Source: Ponticoccus litoralis (lineage in GTDB: Bacteria; Pseudomonadota; Alphaproteobacteria; Rhodobacterales; Rhodobacteraceae). From it: a stretch of 64,000 nucleotides of DNA. Position 1 is the stretch's first letter, and every line of letters begins with the position of its first letter. The notes under the pieces were generated by a model. The model was not told the DNA's origin, did no database searches, and saw only the letters and a program-made list of their open reading frames with translations. Location: positions 1,860,001 to 1,924,000 of the forward strand of contig NZ_JBDNCH010000002.1 in the NCBI RefSeq assembly GCF_039769985.1. The letters are read 5' to 3'. The position numbers and the translations under genes are program-made. Positions 40,789-52,048 of the stretch are shown in pieces.

Positions 40789-41301
40789 TCAGGACTTCTT
40801 GACGAACTTCGTCAGGATGACGATGCGCTGCCCCTCGACCCGGCCCGAGATATGCTCGGCATTGTCCGGTTCCAGCGAGATCTTCCGCACGGCGGTGCCC
40901 TGCTTGGCGGTGAACCCGGCACCCTTGACCGGCAGGGCCTTGATCAGCGTCACGGAATCGCCGTTCTGCAGCACCGTGCCGTTGCAGTCGCGATGCACGA
41001 CGGCATCGCCGGTGGGCTGACGCGCCTGCGCCCATTCCAGCACCTCGGGCTCCAGGTAGGCGATGTCCAGCAGGTCGTTCGCCCAGGCCGCGTCCAGCGC
41101 GGTCAGCAGGCGCCAGGCCAGGACCTGCACTGCGGGTTCCGTGCTCCAGATCGCCTCGTTCAGGCACTGCCAGTGCGGCGCGTCCGTCGGCCCTTCGGAG
41201 ACGCCCGCCGCACAGATGGCGCACAGCGCGACTTCATCGTCCTTGGGGCCAACCGTGACGGGCTGCGTGTCTTCGGCCTTGCACAGGGCGCATTGGGTCA
41301 T
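40789..41301 (-). CDS. phnA: PhnA-family zinc-ribbon protein
   Basis: A 170-residue protein. Two Cys pairs at the start (CALCKAED and ALCAICAA) form a zinc ribbon. The C-terminal domain reads RDCNGTVLQNGDSVTLIKAL and ends in VILTKFVKKS, the PhnA-like domain. Despite the name, PhnA is not a phosphonate-cleaving enzyme in most bacteria and its role is unclear. The middle part (residues 45-95) carries Trp-rich helices common in this family's longer members. It follows ggt on the same strand after 72 bases, and converges on leuA. Confidence 0.8.
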   Translation of the reverse strand: MTQCALCKAEDTQPVTVGPKDDEVALCAICAAGVSEGPTDAPHWQCLNEAIWSTEPAVQVLAWRLLTALDAAWANDLLDIAYLEPEVLEWAQARQPTGDAVVHRDCNGTVLQNGDSVTLIKALPVKGAGFTAKQGTAVRKISLEPDNAEHISGRVEGQRIVILTKFVKKS

Positions 41302-41373
41302 GGTCGGGTCTCCTATCCGGCTTGCGCCCTGAAGACCCGACCCCACCCCGCCTGTCCATGCGTCGAAACGCGC

Positions 41374-43155
41374 CTACTCTCCCAGCGCGATGCCCTCGCG
41401 GCGCGGGTCGGCGCCGCCCTTCAGCCCGTCCTCGCCGATGGAGATGGCGTGCAGACCCGAGGTCAGGTCGCGGACCGAAACCTCGAAGCCCATCTCTTCC
41501 AGCGCGCCCTGCATCTCGGCCATGGGGGTGCCTTCCTCCAGATCGTAGGTGCCGAAGCGGTTCACCGCATGCGGCATGGCCACGGCCTGCTGCACGTCCA
41601 TGCCCCAGTCGACATGCGCCACGATGGCCTGCGCGACATAGCCGATGATGCGCGACCCGCCGGGCGAGCCGATCACCAACACCGGCGCGCCGTCCTGCCG
41701 CACGATGGTCGGCGCCATGGAAGAGCGCGGACGCTTGCCCGGCTCGACCCGGTTGGCGATGGGCACACCCGCCGAATGCGACTGGAAAGAGAAGTCGGTC
41801 AGCTCATTGTTCAGCAGGAAGCCGTCGGTCATCAGCCGCGAGCCAAAGCCGTTCTCGATGGTCGTCGTCATCGACAGCGCATTGCCGTACTGGTCGACGA
41901 TCGAGATATGCGAGGTCGAGGGGAACTCGATGCTCTGGTCGTCGGCCCAAAGCTGGGCGTGGTCCCATTCGGGCTCGCCGGGGCTGACCTCGGTCAGGGC
42001 CTTGTCGGTTTTCAGCAGCTCGGCGCGCGCGGACAGGTAATCCGGGTCCACCAGCCCGGCGGTGGGCATCGGGACGAAGTCGCTGTCAGCCATGTAGCGG
42101 CCCCGGTCGGCGAAGGCGAGGCGCGAGGCGTCGCCGATCACGCGCCATGTGTCGGCGTCGTCCGCCGTCCCCGGCTCCAGCGCGTTCATCATGCCGAGGA
42201 TCTGGCCCAGGGTCAGCGCGCCCGAGGACGGCGGCCCCATGCCGCAGACCTCGAAACCGCGGAAATCGGCGCAGACCGCGTCGCGTTCGACCACGTCGTA
42301 CAGCGCGAGGTCGATCATCTCCATCACGCCGGCGTTGCCCTCGACCGCCTTCACGGTGTCGACGATGCCCTGCGCGATCTCGCCGGTGTAGAAGGCGTCG
42401 GGGCCTTCCTCGGCCAGCCGCTTCAGCACGTTGGCGTAATCCGGGTTGGTCAGTTGGCTGCCCTCGGCCAGCGGCTGGCCGTCGGGCAGGAAATAGGCGG
42501 CGGTGCTGTCGAAGCGCCCGAGCCGCTCGGCATCCCCGGCGACCAGTTCGGCAAGCCGGGGCGAGACGGCAAAGCCCTCCTCGGCCAGCGTGGTGGCGGC
42601 GTCGAAGAGGCTGGACCACTCGGCGGTGCCCCACTTCTCATGCGCGCGGTACATCAGCATGGGCGTGCCCGGAACGCCGACCGAGCGCCCCCCGACGACG
42701 GCATCGAAGAAGCCCAGCGGCTCTCCGGCGTCGTTCTGGAAGAGCTTGGGTGTGGCCGCCAGCGGGGCCTTTTCGCGCCCGTCCAGCGTGGTGATCTCGC
42801 CGGTCTCGCCATCGTGCCAGACGAGGAAGGCGCCCCCGCCAAGGCCGGAACTTTGCGGCTCGACCAGCCCCAGCACGGTCTGCACGGCGACCATGGCATC
42901 GGCGGCGGTGCCGCCCGCGCGCAGGACATCGGCCCCGGCGGCGACGGCATGGGGATTGGCGGCGGCGACCATCCACTCCTGCGCCTCGACGGGCTGGCCC
43001 GCGGCCTTGGCCTCGAGCGCGGCGGCGACTTCGGGAGAGATGGCGGCGAGGTCGCCGCTGGAGGCGCCCTCGGGCGCGACGGCATCCGCCGCGTCCTGCG
43101 CGAGGGCCGCCCCGGACAGGCTGGTCGCGGCCAGCATGAGTGTCAGAAATCGCAT
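41374..43155 (-). CDS. ggt: gamma-glutamyltransferase (secreted)
   Basis: A 593-residue enzyme with a signal peptide (FLTLMLAATSLSGAALAQDA), so periplasmic. It matures by self-cleavage before the Thr in FPSTSHISIVDQYGNALSMT; the small subunit then carries the glycine-rich SPGGSRIIGYVAQ. The large subunit has GGTAADAMVAVQTVLGLVEP and SSGLGGGAFLVWHDG. It transfers or hydrolyses the gamma-glutamyl group of glutathione. The start ATG 43155 follows GGGAGGTG. Its long upstream gap (43156-43887) has no other gene. Confidence 0.93.
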   Translation of the reverse strand: MRFLTLMLAATSLSGAALAQDAADAVAPEGASSGDLAAISPEVAAALEAKAAGQPVEAQEWMVAAANPHAVAAGADVLRAGGTAADAMVAVQTVLGLVEPQSSGLGGGAFLVWHDGETGEITTLDGREKAPLAATPKLFQNDAGEPLGFFDAVVGGRSVGVPGTPMLMYRAHEKWGTAEWSSLFDAATTLAEEGFAVSPRLAELVAGDAERLGRFDSTAAYFLPDGQPLAEGSQLTNPDYANVLKRLAEEGPDAFYTGEIAQGIVDTVKAVEGNAGVMEMIDLALYDVVERDAVCADFRGFEVCGMGPPSSGALTLGQILGMMNALEPGTADDADTWRVIGDASRLAFADRGRYMADSDFVPMPTAGLVDPDYLSARAELLKTDKALTEVSPGEPEWDHAQLWADDQSIEFPSTSHISIVDQYGNALSMTTTIENGFGSRLMTDGFLLNNELTDFSFQSHSAGVPIANRVEPGKRPRSSMAPTIVRQDGAPVLVIGSPGGSRIIGYVAQAIVAHVDWGMDVQQAVAMPHAVNRFGTYDLEEGTPMAEMQGALEEMGFEVSVRDLTSGLHAISIGEDGLKGGADPRREGIALGE

Positions 43156-43887
43156 GTGTTCACCTCCCGAGTGATTGTTATGGCGATACTCAACCATGGG
43201 ATGGGTCGCGTGGGAACCCTGCGCGGGTGAACATGGGCGGGCGGCTGCCGTGCGGAGAGGCACGGTTTGGGGCGGTGTGCGGTGCGGAAAAGCGGGCTGG
43301 CTGGCGGGTGGCTTCGACAGATGGCAGCGCGCCGTAGGCTGCCGGACCGTCCGGAAGCGATGCCGAGTCAGTCGGCCCTGTGCGCGCGTCCGCCGGGGTT
43401 CGGTCACGATCCGGCACGGCGCAGATGTTTGGCTGTGCAAAACCAAACTCTCAGAAACTTGATTGCTCTGACCACACATACCGTCAGCCCATCGCCGTCC
43501 ACCACCCGGCGCGGAATCAAGGCCGCAGGCCGCCGCGTCATCATGCCAGAGGCATGTCTCCGACATGACGGGCCGTTCCGTCTCGCCGGAGGCGAGCCAG
43601 AAAGATCGGCGCACCTTCGGTGCGACGGCCCGGCGATTTGGCTGATGCAGGCTCGACCTGACGGAGGGCATACGGACTTGGCCGGGATAAACTGCCATCC
43701 AGAGACGGTAGATCGCCGGACCACGGCCCTGCGATGGCGCGGCTCAGCTTGTCGTGACGGACCGCGCGCCTGCGCACTGGGACAGGCGGCGCGGTCGCTG
43801 TTGCGGAACGGCAGTGCGGCGTTGCCTGAGGTCTCGCGGAGCGATGCCATCTGGGGGCGATCTTGCCTCCAAGCGTATCCCCGCGCC
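43156..43887. other. 732-bp gap between ggt and tex with the left structured repeat
   Basis: No convincing gene; several open frames here lack ribosome sites and family matches. The left part must carry the ggt promoter. Positions 43540-43737 are a ~190-bp element whose diverged second copy lies beyond tex at 46455-46649. Around 43430-43490 the sequence is less GC-rich. Confidence 0.6.
43540..43737 (-). repeat. structured ~190-bp repeat, left copy
   Basis: It aligns along most of its length with 46455-46649 in the same orientation. It carries hairpins ATGTC-TCC-GACAT (43554-43566), CTCGCC-GGA-GGCGAG (43582-43596) and GCACC-TTC-GGTGC (43611-43623). The first two are kept in the other copy with paired base changes. 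On the minus strand both copies also share short peptide-like matches such as GPSHRRCA, so an old coding sequence is an alternative. Strand is nominal. Confidence 0.7.
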
Positions 43888-46221
<2,334 letters not shown>

Positions 46222-46329
46222 GGGGCGTCCTCCGGTCGGGCGTTGGAGCGCCGGTTTAGCCGGGTGCGCGCGGGTCGCCAAGGGGGTGGCGCCCTGGTGG
46301 CGGCGGTGTGCCGGGGGCGGTGTGGCGTC

Positions 46330-46352
46330 GAGGTATTTGGACCAAGAAGAAG
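46330..46352 (+). repeat. dispersed intergenic repeat, copy 5
   Basis: GAGGTATTTGGACCAAGAAG then AAG, the clearest copy of the main subtype, about 110 bases upstream of the tex start. Confidence 0.85.
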
Positions 46353-46454
46353 CGCAAGGGGGCGCGAAGGGGCAGGGGTGGGGGCCGGGAAAGGCCTGGC
46401 CGCACCCGGTGGTGCGATCGGTCGCCGGGCGCGGATACCGGGCGACGCCGCCGC

Positions 46455-46649
46455 GCATGATGCAGAAGGTCTGTCTTCGACAGCAGGGCCGTCCGTCCCG
46501 CCAAAGGCGGGCTGTTGGAGAGGGCGCAGCGGCGGTGCGGGGGGCCGGTGATGTGGTTGTCCGCAGCGCGAGTCGACGGGTGTTGCGTGGACTGGGTGGG
46601 GATCAAGCGGCAGCCGGAGAGGGGCCGCCGGGCCAGGGTGCGGGGATGG
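46455..46649 (-). repeat. structured ~190-bp repeat, right copy
   Basis: It aligns with 43540-43737 in the same orientation, about 2.9 kb away. Hairpins are CTGTC-TTC-GACAG (46471-46483) and CCCGCC-AAA-GGCGGG (46497-46511). Compared with the left copy, the A-T closing pair has become C-G and the inner T-A pair has become C-G, so pairing is kept. Strand is nominal. Confidence 0.7.
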
Positions 46650-46730
46650 TTCGGCGCCTCCCTGGCGGCTTTGTACCGGGGGAGGGGCCGCGGAGAGCGC
46701 GCAGGCCTTTGCCCTCGGCGGCGCGCCGGG

Positions 46731-47663
46731 TCAGAAATACGGCGCGCCGGGGACCTTGACGTAGAGCGCGTAGAGCGACTGGCTGGCGGCCATGAAGAGA
46801 CGCGTGCGCGCGCGCCCGCCGAAGCACAGGTTGGCGCAGCGTTCGGGCAGGTGGATATGGCCGATGGCGCTGCCGTCGGGGGCAAAGATGCGCACGCCGT
46901 TGCGGCCCGCGCCGGTGCCCCATCCGGCCCAGAGGTTGCCCTGAACATCGACGCGGAAGCCGTCGGGGTTGCCGCCCGCACCGGCGTCGATATGCGGGCG
47001 CGGCTCCGGGGCGCTGCGCCCGTCGGCAGAAACCTCGGCCACGAGGATGCGCTTGGGCCGCGCGCCGCTTTCGACGATATACAGCAGGCTCTCGTCGGGC
47101 GAGAAGCACAGCCCGTTGGGCTGGTTCACGCCTTCGACGGCGAGGCTCAGCGTGCCGTCCGGGTCGATGCGGTAGACATTGGTGGGCAGTTCCGGCTCGG
47201 CCAGGCCGCCCTCGTACTCCGCCGAGATGCCGAAGACCGGGTCGGTGAACCAGATGCTGCCGTCCGACTTCGCCACCACGTCGTTGGGCGAATTCAGCCG
47301 CTTGCCCTGAAAGCCGTCCGCCAGCACGGTCAGGGTGCCGTCCCATTCCGTCCGCAGCACGGCGCGCCGTTGGTGCTGGCAGGATACCAGCCGCCCCTGC
47401 CGGTCGCGGGTATTGCCATTGGTGAAGCCGCCGGTGCGGAAAGTCGTGACCGTACCCGAGGCCTCGTCCCAGCGCAGCAGTCGGTCGTTGGGAATGTCGC
47501 TCCAGACCAGGGCGTTCTGATCGCCGAACCAGACCGGCCCCTCGGCCCAGCGGCTGCCGTGATACAGGCGCTCGACGGCGGCATGGTGCAGGGTCAGCGC
47601 CTCGAAGCGCGGGTCGAGCACCTCGATGGCGGGGTCGGGATAGGTCTCTGACGGCTGCCACAT
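46731..47663 (-). CDS. SMP-30/gluconolactonase family protein
   Basis: A 310-residue beta-propeller enzyme. Marks are SRWAEGPVWFGDQNALVWSD at the start (metal-binding Glu), RLNSPNDVVAKSDGSIWFTD (Asn and Asp), and VNQPNGLCFSPDESLLYIVE. The family hydrolyses sugar lactones with a divalent metal. It has no signal peptide, so it acts in the cytoplasm. No sugar dehydrogenase gene adjoins it, so its substrate is open. It is transcribed away from purU; two strong palindromes lie in the shared upstream region. Confidence 0.9.
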   Translation of the reverse strand: MWQPSETYPDPAIEVLDPRFEALTLHHAAVERLYHGSRWAEGPVWFGDQNALVWSDIPNDRLLRWDEASGTVTTFRTGGFTNGNTRDRQGRLVSCQHQRRAVLRTEWDGTLTVLADGFQGKRLNSPNDVVAKSDGSIWFTDPVFGISAEYEGGLAEPELPTNVYRIDPDGTLSLAVEGVNQPNGLCFSPDESLLYIVESGARPKRILVAEVSADGRSAPEPRPHIDAGAGGNPDGFRVDVQGNLWAGWGTGAGRNGVRIFAPDGSAIGHIHLPERCANLCFGGRARTRLFMAASQSLYALYVKVPGAPYF

Positions 47664-47749
47664 GGCGCGTTCTCCTGCCTGGTCACGGTGCGGGTAGCCT
47701 ATGGGGCCGGAAGGGGCATCGCAAATGCGGGGCCTGCCCGGGGTGGGGG

Positions 47750-47769
47750 AAATCCCGTGGACGGGATTT
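47750..47769 (+). promoter_or_regulatory. hairpin upstream of purU
   Basis: AAATCCCG-TGGA-CGGGATTT is a perfect 8-bp stem with a 4-base loop. It is followed after one base by a second palindrome. Both lie between divergent genes, where a terminator would have no gene to end unless transcripts start upstream. Confidence 0.55.
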
Positions 47770-47770
47770 G

Positions 47771-47792
47771 CAAAGCCCTTCGAAGGGCTTTG
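47771..47792 (+). promoter_or_regulatory. 22-bp perfect palindrome upstream of purU
   Basis: The sequence from CAAAGCCCTTC to GAAGGGCTTTG is its own reverse complement. It could be an RNA hairpin with a TTCG-type tip in the purU leader, or a protein-binding site, about 160 bases before the purU start. Confidence 0.55.
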
Positions 47793-47953
47793 CGTCGCCC
47801 GGATCCGGCGGCGCGCTGCATTTTCGGGCAGGGTGTCGGGGCGCGGGTCCCGGGTGCCGGAATTGGCTTTGACAGCCCGCCGGGGGCATGGGACGCCATC
47901 CCCGCAGGCTTCGACCGACTCGCACCACCCTCAGCACCACCCAAGGGACTTCG

Positions 47954-48838
47954 ATGACCAAATTCGCCCTGCGCGCCAAATGCGCCTCGAAACGCGGGAT
48001 CGTCTCCGCCGTTTCCACCTACCTTGCCGAAACGGGCTGCAATATCACCGACAGCGCCCAGTTCGACGATGCCCATACCGGCAACTTCTTCATGCGCGTC
48101 AGCTTCCAGTCCGAGGACGGCGCGGGCCTTGCCGATCTCGAAAGCGGCTTCGAGGCGATCAAGGCGCGGTTCGGCATGAACTCGGAGTTCTTCGACGAGA
48201 GCGTCAAGCGCAAGGTCGTGATCATGGTCAGCCGCTTCGGCCACTGCCTGAACGACCTGCTCTACCGCGCCCGCATCGGCGCCCTGCCGATCGAGATCGT
48301 CGCGGTGATCTCGAACCACATGGATTACCAGAAGGTCGTGGTGAACCAGGACATCCCCTTCCACTGCATCAGGGTCACGAAGGACAACAAGCCCGAGGCC
48401 GAGGCCCGCATCCTGCAGGTGGTCGAGGAATCCGGCGCCGAGCTGATCGTGCTGGCGCGCTACATGCAGATCCTGTCGGATGCCATGTGCCAGAAGATGT
48501 CGGGGCGGATCATCAATATCCACCACTCCTTCCTGCCCTCCTTCAAGGGCGCCAACCCCTACAAGCAGGCCTTCGAGAAAGGCGTGAAGCTGATCGGCGC
48601 GACCTCGCATTACGTGACCGCCGATCTCGACGAGGGGCCGATCATCGAGCAGGACATCATCCGCGTCACCCATGCGCAGTCCGGCGAGGACTACGTGTCG
48701 CTGGGCCGGGACGTGGAATCGCAGGTGCTGTCGCGGGCGGTGCATGCCCATGTGCATGGGCGGGTCTTCCTGAACGGCGAGAAGACCGTGGTCTTCCCGC
48801 CCTCGCCGGGCTCTTACGCATCGGAACGCATGGGCTGA
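47954..48838 (+). CDS. purU: formyltetrahydrofolate deformylase
   Basis: PurU hydrolyses 10-formyl-THF to THF and formate, balancing the one-carbon pool. The 294-residue protein has an N-terminal ACT domain (residues 1-80, RGIVSAVSTYLAETGCNITD) and a C-terminal formyl-transferase-like hydrolase domain with ISNHMDY, NIHHSFLPSFKGANPYKQA (Asn and His) and SHYVTADLDEGPIIEQD (catalytic Asp). It starts at ATG 47954 after AAGGGA. Two hairpins lie upstream. Confidence 0.95.
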   Translation: MTKFALRAKCASKRGIVSAVSTYLAETGCNITDSAQFDDAHTGNFFMRVSFQSEDGAGLADLESGFEAIKARFGMNSEFFDESVKRKVVIMVSRFGHCLNDLLYRARIGALPIEIVAVISNHMDYQKVVVNQDIPFHCIRVTKDNKPEAEARILQVVEESGAELIVLARYMQILSDAMCQKMSGRIINIHHSFLPSFKGANPYKQAFEKGVKLIGATSHYVTADLDEGPIIEQDIIRVTHAQSGEDYVSLGRDVESQVLSRAVHAHVHGRVFLNGEKTVVFPPSPGSYASERMG

Positions 48839-48926
48839 CGCCTTCGGCCTGCCCTGCGCCATGGTGCGGGGCGGGCCCTGCGCGGGGCCGGGGGCCGTTT
48901 CGCGGTGGGGCCCGGGGTCGCCGCGC

Positions 48927-49914
48927 CTAGAGCATCGAGGGCACGACCTGATCCGGCGGGCGGTGGCCGTCTGCGAAGGTCTTGACGTTGATGATGACCT
49001 TCTCGCCCATCTCGATCCGGCCCTCGTAGGTGGCCGATCCCATATGCGGCAGCATCACCACGTTGGGCATGTCGCGCAGCTCGGGATTGCCCTCGGATCC
49101 CGTGCGCGTAGACGTCGAGACCCGCGCCTGCCAGTTCGCCCGCCTTCAGCATCCGGGTCAGGGCATTCTCGTCGATGACCTCCCCGCGCGAGGTGTTCAC
49201 GATCACCGACGACGGCTTCATCAGCTTCAGCCGCCGGGCGTTCAGCAGGTGGTAGGTCGATGGCGTCGAGGGGCAGTTCACGCTGATCATGTCCATGCGC
49301 GCCACCATCTGGTCGAGGCTCTCCCACCAGGTCGCTTCCAGCGGTTCCTCGACCTCGGGGCGCAGGCGGCGGCGGTTGTGGTAGTGGATCTGCATGCCGA
49401 AGGCCTGCGCGCGCCGCGCCACCGCCTGCCCGATCCGGCCCATGCCGAGGATGCCCAGCCGCTTGCCGCCCAGCCGCCCGCCCAAGAGCGCGGTCGGGGC
49501 ATAGCCGGACCAGTCGCCCTTCTGCATGACGGTGATGCCCTCCTGCAGGCGCCGGGTGACGCCCAGCATCAGCGCCAGCACCATGTCGGCGGTGTCCTCG
49601 GTCACCACGCCGGGCGTGTAGGACACGAGGATCCCGCGCGAGCGCGCGGTCGAGACGTCGATGTGGTCGAAGCCGGCGCCGTAGTTGGCGATCAGTTTCA
49701 ACCGCTCACCCGCCTGACCGATCAGGCCGGCATCGATCTGGTCGGTCACCGTGGGCACCAGCACATCCGCCGACCGGACCGCGTCCACCAGCTCGCCCCG
49801 GGTCATCGGGCTGTCGTCGCTGCGCAGCGTCACGTCGAAGAGCTCGGACAGGCGTGTCTCCACCACCTCCGGCAAGCGTCGCGTGACGACAACACTCAGA
49901 CGTTTTGATGGCAT
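48927..49914 (-). CDS. D-2-hydroxyacid dehydrogenase, glyoxylate reductase type (frameshifted)
   Basis: After repair, 328 residues. The NAD(P) motif is LGILGMGRIGQAVARRAQA; the catalytic Arg lies in VIVNTSRGEVIDENALTRML. At about 49097 an extra base breaks the frame; the rest then reads SEGNPELRDMPNVVMLPHMG (catalytic His) and ends VVPSML at TAG 48927. The protein reduces a short 2-oxoacid such as glyoxylate or hydroxypyruvate. The first part has RLKLIANYGAGFDHIDVSTA, as in glyoxylate reductases. It converges with purU; the 88 bases between them are GC-rich. Confidence 0.88.
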
Positions 49915-50019
49915 TGCGGCTCTCCCTGACCTTCCCGGCGCACCGGCGCTTGGCTAGACTGGTACAGGATAATGCGGGGCACAAGAACCCCGCCGGAAAA
50001 ACTCGGGCAGGACCGACCT

Positions 50020-50511
50020 ATGTTCAGGAAAGCCATCGTGCTAGTGGTCATCCTCTGCGCGCAGATCGCCTCTGCGGGGCAGGAACTTGGACCGATCACC
50101 AATCTGCCGCTGCCGCGCTACGTCTCGATGAAGGCGGCAGAGGGCAACGTGCGGCGCGGTCCGTCGCTGACACACCGGATCGACTGGGTCTACAAGCGCC
50201 GCGACATGCCGCTGGAGATCACCGCCGAACACGGGCACTGGCGCCGGGTGCGTGACCGCGACGGCGCGGGCGGCTGGGTGCATTACTCGCTGCTCTCGGG
50301 GGTGCGGACGGTGATTGTCGAGCAGGACATGGTGTCGCTCTACCAGCGGCCCGATCCGGACAGCCGCGTGAACGCCCGGCTCGAACTGGGCGTTGTCGCC
50401 CGCCTCGGCGCCTGCGAGCCGCATTGGTGCGAACTGACGGCAGGCGGCTACAGCGGCTGGGCACCCAAGGCGGCGCTCTGGGGCGTCAAACCCGACGAGC
50501 TGCGCGAGTAG
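50020..50511 (+). CDS. secreted SH3-domain protein
   Basis: A 163-residue protein with a signal peptide (MFRKAIVLVVILCAQIASAG). Two bacterial SH3-like repeats follow: KAAEGNVRRGPSLTHRIDWV with GHWRRVRDRDGAGGWVHYSL, and YQRPDPDSRVNARLELGVVA with WCELTAGGYSGWAPKAALWG. Such domains bind peptidoglycan or other wall polymers in the periplasm. ATG 50020 is chosen because the signal begins there. A single-gene unit transcribed away from the dehydrogenase. The exact function is not known. Confidence 0.85.
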   Translation: MFRKAIVLVVILCAQIASAGQELGPITNLPLPRYVSMKAAEGNVRRGPSLTHRIDWVYKRRDMPLEITAEHGHWRRVRDRDGAGGWVHYSLLSGVRTVIVEQDMVSLYQRPDPDSRVNARLELGVVARLGACEPHWCELTAGGYSGWAPKAALWGVKPDELRE

Positions 50512-50720
50512 CGCCCGTCGCAGCCAGACTTCGGGCCGGACGCCCGGACCGGCCTCTGCCCGTCGCCATCGCCGCTTGGGCCGCTGCCGCGACGCGGGCG
50601 CCCCCGGGCCGATTTCCAGACCAACGAAGGGCCGGCGTGCCGGACCTGTACCTCGGATGCGCCGGGCGCCCTCTCGGGTGGCAAACCCGGCACGCCGTGC
50701 GGCACGGGGCAGGGCCCTTG

Positions 50721-50743
50721 GTTTCTTCTTGGTCCAAATACCC
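50721..50743 (-). repeat. dispersed intergenic repeat, copy 6
   Basis: On the minus strand it is GAGGGTATTTGGACCAAGAA then GAAA. It lies between the convergent SH3 and Hint genes. A hairpin GGGGGC-AGA-GCCCCC follows within about 20 bases, the same pairing seen near 35.5 kb. Confidence 0.85.
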
Positions 50744-50785
50744 TCGGGGGTGAGGGGGCAGAGCCCCCTTGTCCCGCGGCCCGCC

Positions 50786-51850
50786 TCAGGCGGCCTCGTG
50801 CAGAAGGATCGCGGCTTCGGACTTCGACAGGTTCCGCCGGGCGTAGGACCCGTAAAGATGCGGGTTCTCGACCGCCGAGGGCATTTCCCGCAAGAGCCGC
50901 GCGCGATCGTCCTCGGCGAGCGAGGAGAGCGCGGTATTCGCCGGGTGGAAGCTTTCGGTTTCCACGCCATTGGCGAAGAGCACCTCGTGCCGGGGCAGCA
51001 TCAGGTGGTGATAGGTGACGTCGCGGGCGGCGGTGTCCAGCACGACGCTGTCGCCGTTCAGCAGGTCGCGGGCCGCCACCAGGACTTCGGGGGTGTTGAA
51101 CAGGGCGCGGGCCACGACGCCCTTCACCACCATCCGGTGCTCGGGCGAGACGACGATCTCGCGGTCCGGCTCGCCGATGCCGAAGGCGCCGGGGCGGATG
51201 CGCACCGGGCGCAGGCGCGGCATCGCGAAGAGGCGCGCCCCGGTCATGTAGCGCGAGCCGGTCCAGCGGATTTCCTGTGCCCCGCTGTCCTTGGTCTGCA
51301 CCCTGTCGCCTGCGCGCAACGTCTCGACCGGAACCGGGCCGGAGGGGGTCAGGATCATCGTGCCGGGGGTAAAGCAGATGACCCCGCTGGCCTGGTCGTC
51401 CGTGGCCCGGCAGGCGCGCGCGTCCAGCCGGTGATGCACGACCCAGAGGTCGCGCCCCGCGGGCGGGATCTCGTCGAGGAACATCAGCAGCGGCGGGCTT
51501 TCCCCGCTGACCTCGATCAGGGTGACCGTATAGCTTTTCGCGCCGTCGGTGACGACGAAGCTGCTGTCGGTGACCGGGTGTTCGACCGCCACGCGATCCA
51601 GGCGCGTTTCCTGCGTCAGCGCCGCGCCCACCAGCCGGCGCACCATGCGCGCCGCGCGCGTCCTGATGTCTGCGTCGCCTTCTGCCCGGTCGAGCTGGAG
51701 GATCGACGAAGGCCCATCGACCCGCACCGGAACCCCGTGCCAGGACCATGCGGCCCCGACGATCAGTGCAGATGGAGGCGCGGCCTTCAGGCCGTCTATT
51801 TCCGTCTGCGACCAGGAGATGACGAACGTGCCGCGATAGCCCGTTGCCAT
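50786..51850 (-). CDS. Hint-domain (hedgehog/intein-type) protein
   Basis: A 354-residue protein. The Hint domain starts at about residue 155 with ICFTPGTMILTPSGPVPVET, contains LRAGDRVQTKDSGAQEIRWT and VSPEHRMVVKG, and a late MLPRHEVLFANGVETESFHP. This is the common roseobacter type in which Hint follows a less conserved N-terminal region, here residues 1-150. Hint domains can self-cleave, starting from the Cys of ICFTPGT; the product's role is unknown in these bacteria. No signal peptide is evident. The upstream 198 bases hold its promoter, with an AT-rich stretch around 51865-51895. Confidence 0.85.
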   Translation of the reverse strand: MATGYRGTFVISWSQTEIDGLKAAPPSALIVGAAWSWHGVPVRVDGPSSILQLDRAEGDADIRTRAARMVRRLVGAALTQETRLDRVAVEHPVTDSSFVVTDGAKSYTVTLIEVSGESPPLLMFLDEIPPAGRDLWVVHHRLDARACRATDDQASGVICFTPGTMILTPSGPVPVETLRAGDRVQTKDSGAQEIRWTGSRYMTGARLFAMPRLRPVRIRPGAFGIGEPDREIVVSPEHRMVVKGVVARALFNTPEVLVAARDLLNGDSVVLDTAARDVTYHHLMLPRHEVLFANGVETESFHPANTALSSLAEDDRARLLREMPSAVENPHLYGSYARRNLSKSEAAILLHEAA

Positions 51851-52048
51851 GCCTGAAATGCCTGCCTCAGTTTTCTTGTTTTGTTACCAAGACAGTATCG
51901 AACGGGGCACATCCTGAGAATGCTGCGCCGGGCTGCGGGCAGGGTCGCAGGTGCCTGAATCCGGGCCTGTGCCCGGCCAGTCACAAAAATGCCGCCTTTA
52001 GGTTGTGTCGCTAAAATCGGCTTTCGCTCAGGGTGTTAAGGTCCTTGC

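Larger units (their letters stand above)
46222..46730. other. 509-bp gap upstream of tex with two repeats
   Basis: No gene is seen between the lactonase stop (46731) and the tex start. It must hold the tex promoter. It contains a dispersed repeat (46330-46352) and the right copy of the ~190-bp structured repeat (46455-46649). Open frames in it are not supported by ribosome sites or families. Confidence 0.6.

Noticed and set aside
49921..50019. Sigma-70 promoter upstream of the SH3 gene
   Set aside because: TTGGCT and GATAAT are present but only about 12 bases apart, too close for a normal spacer.
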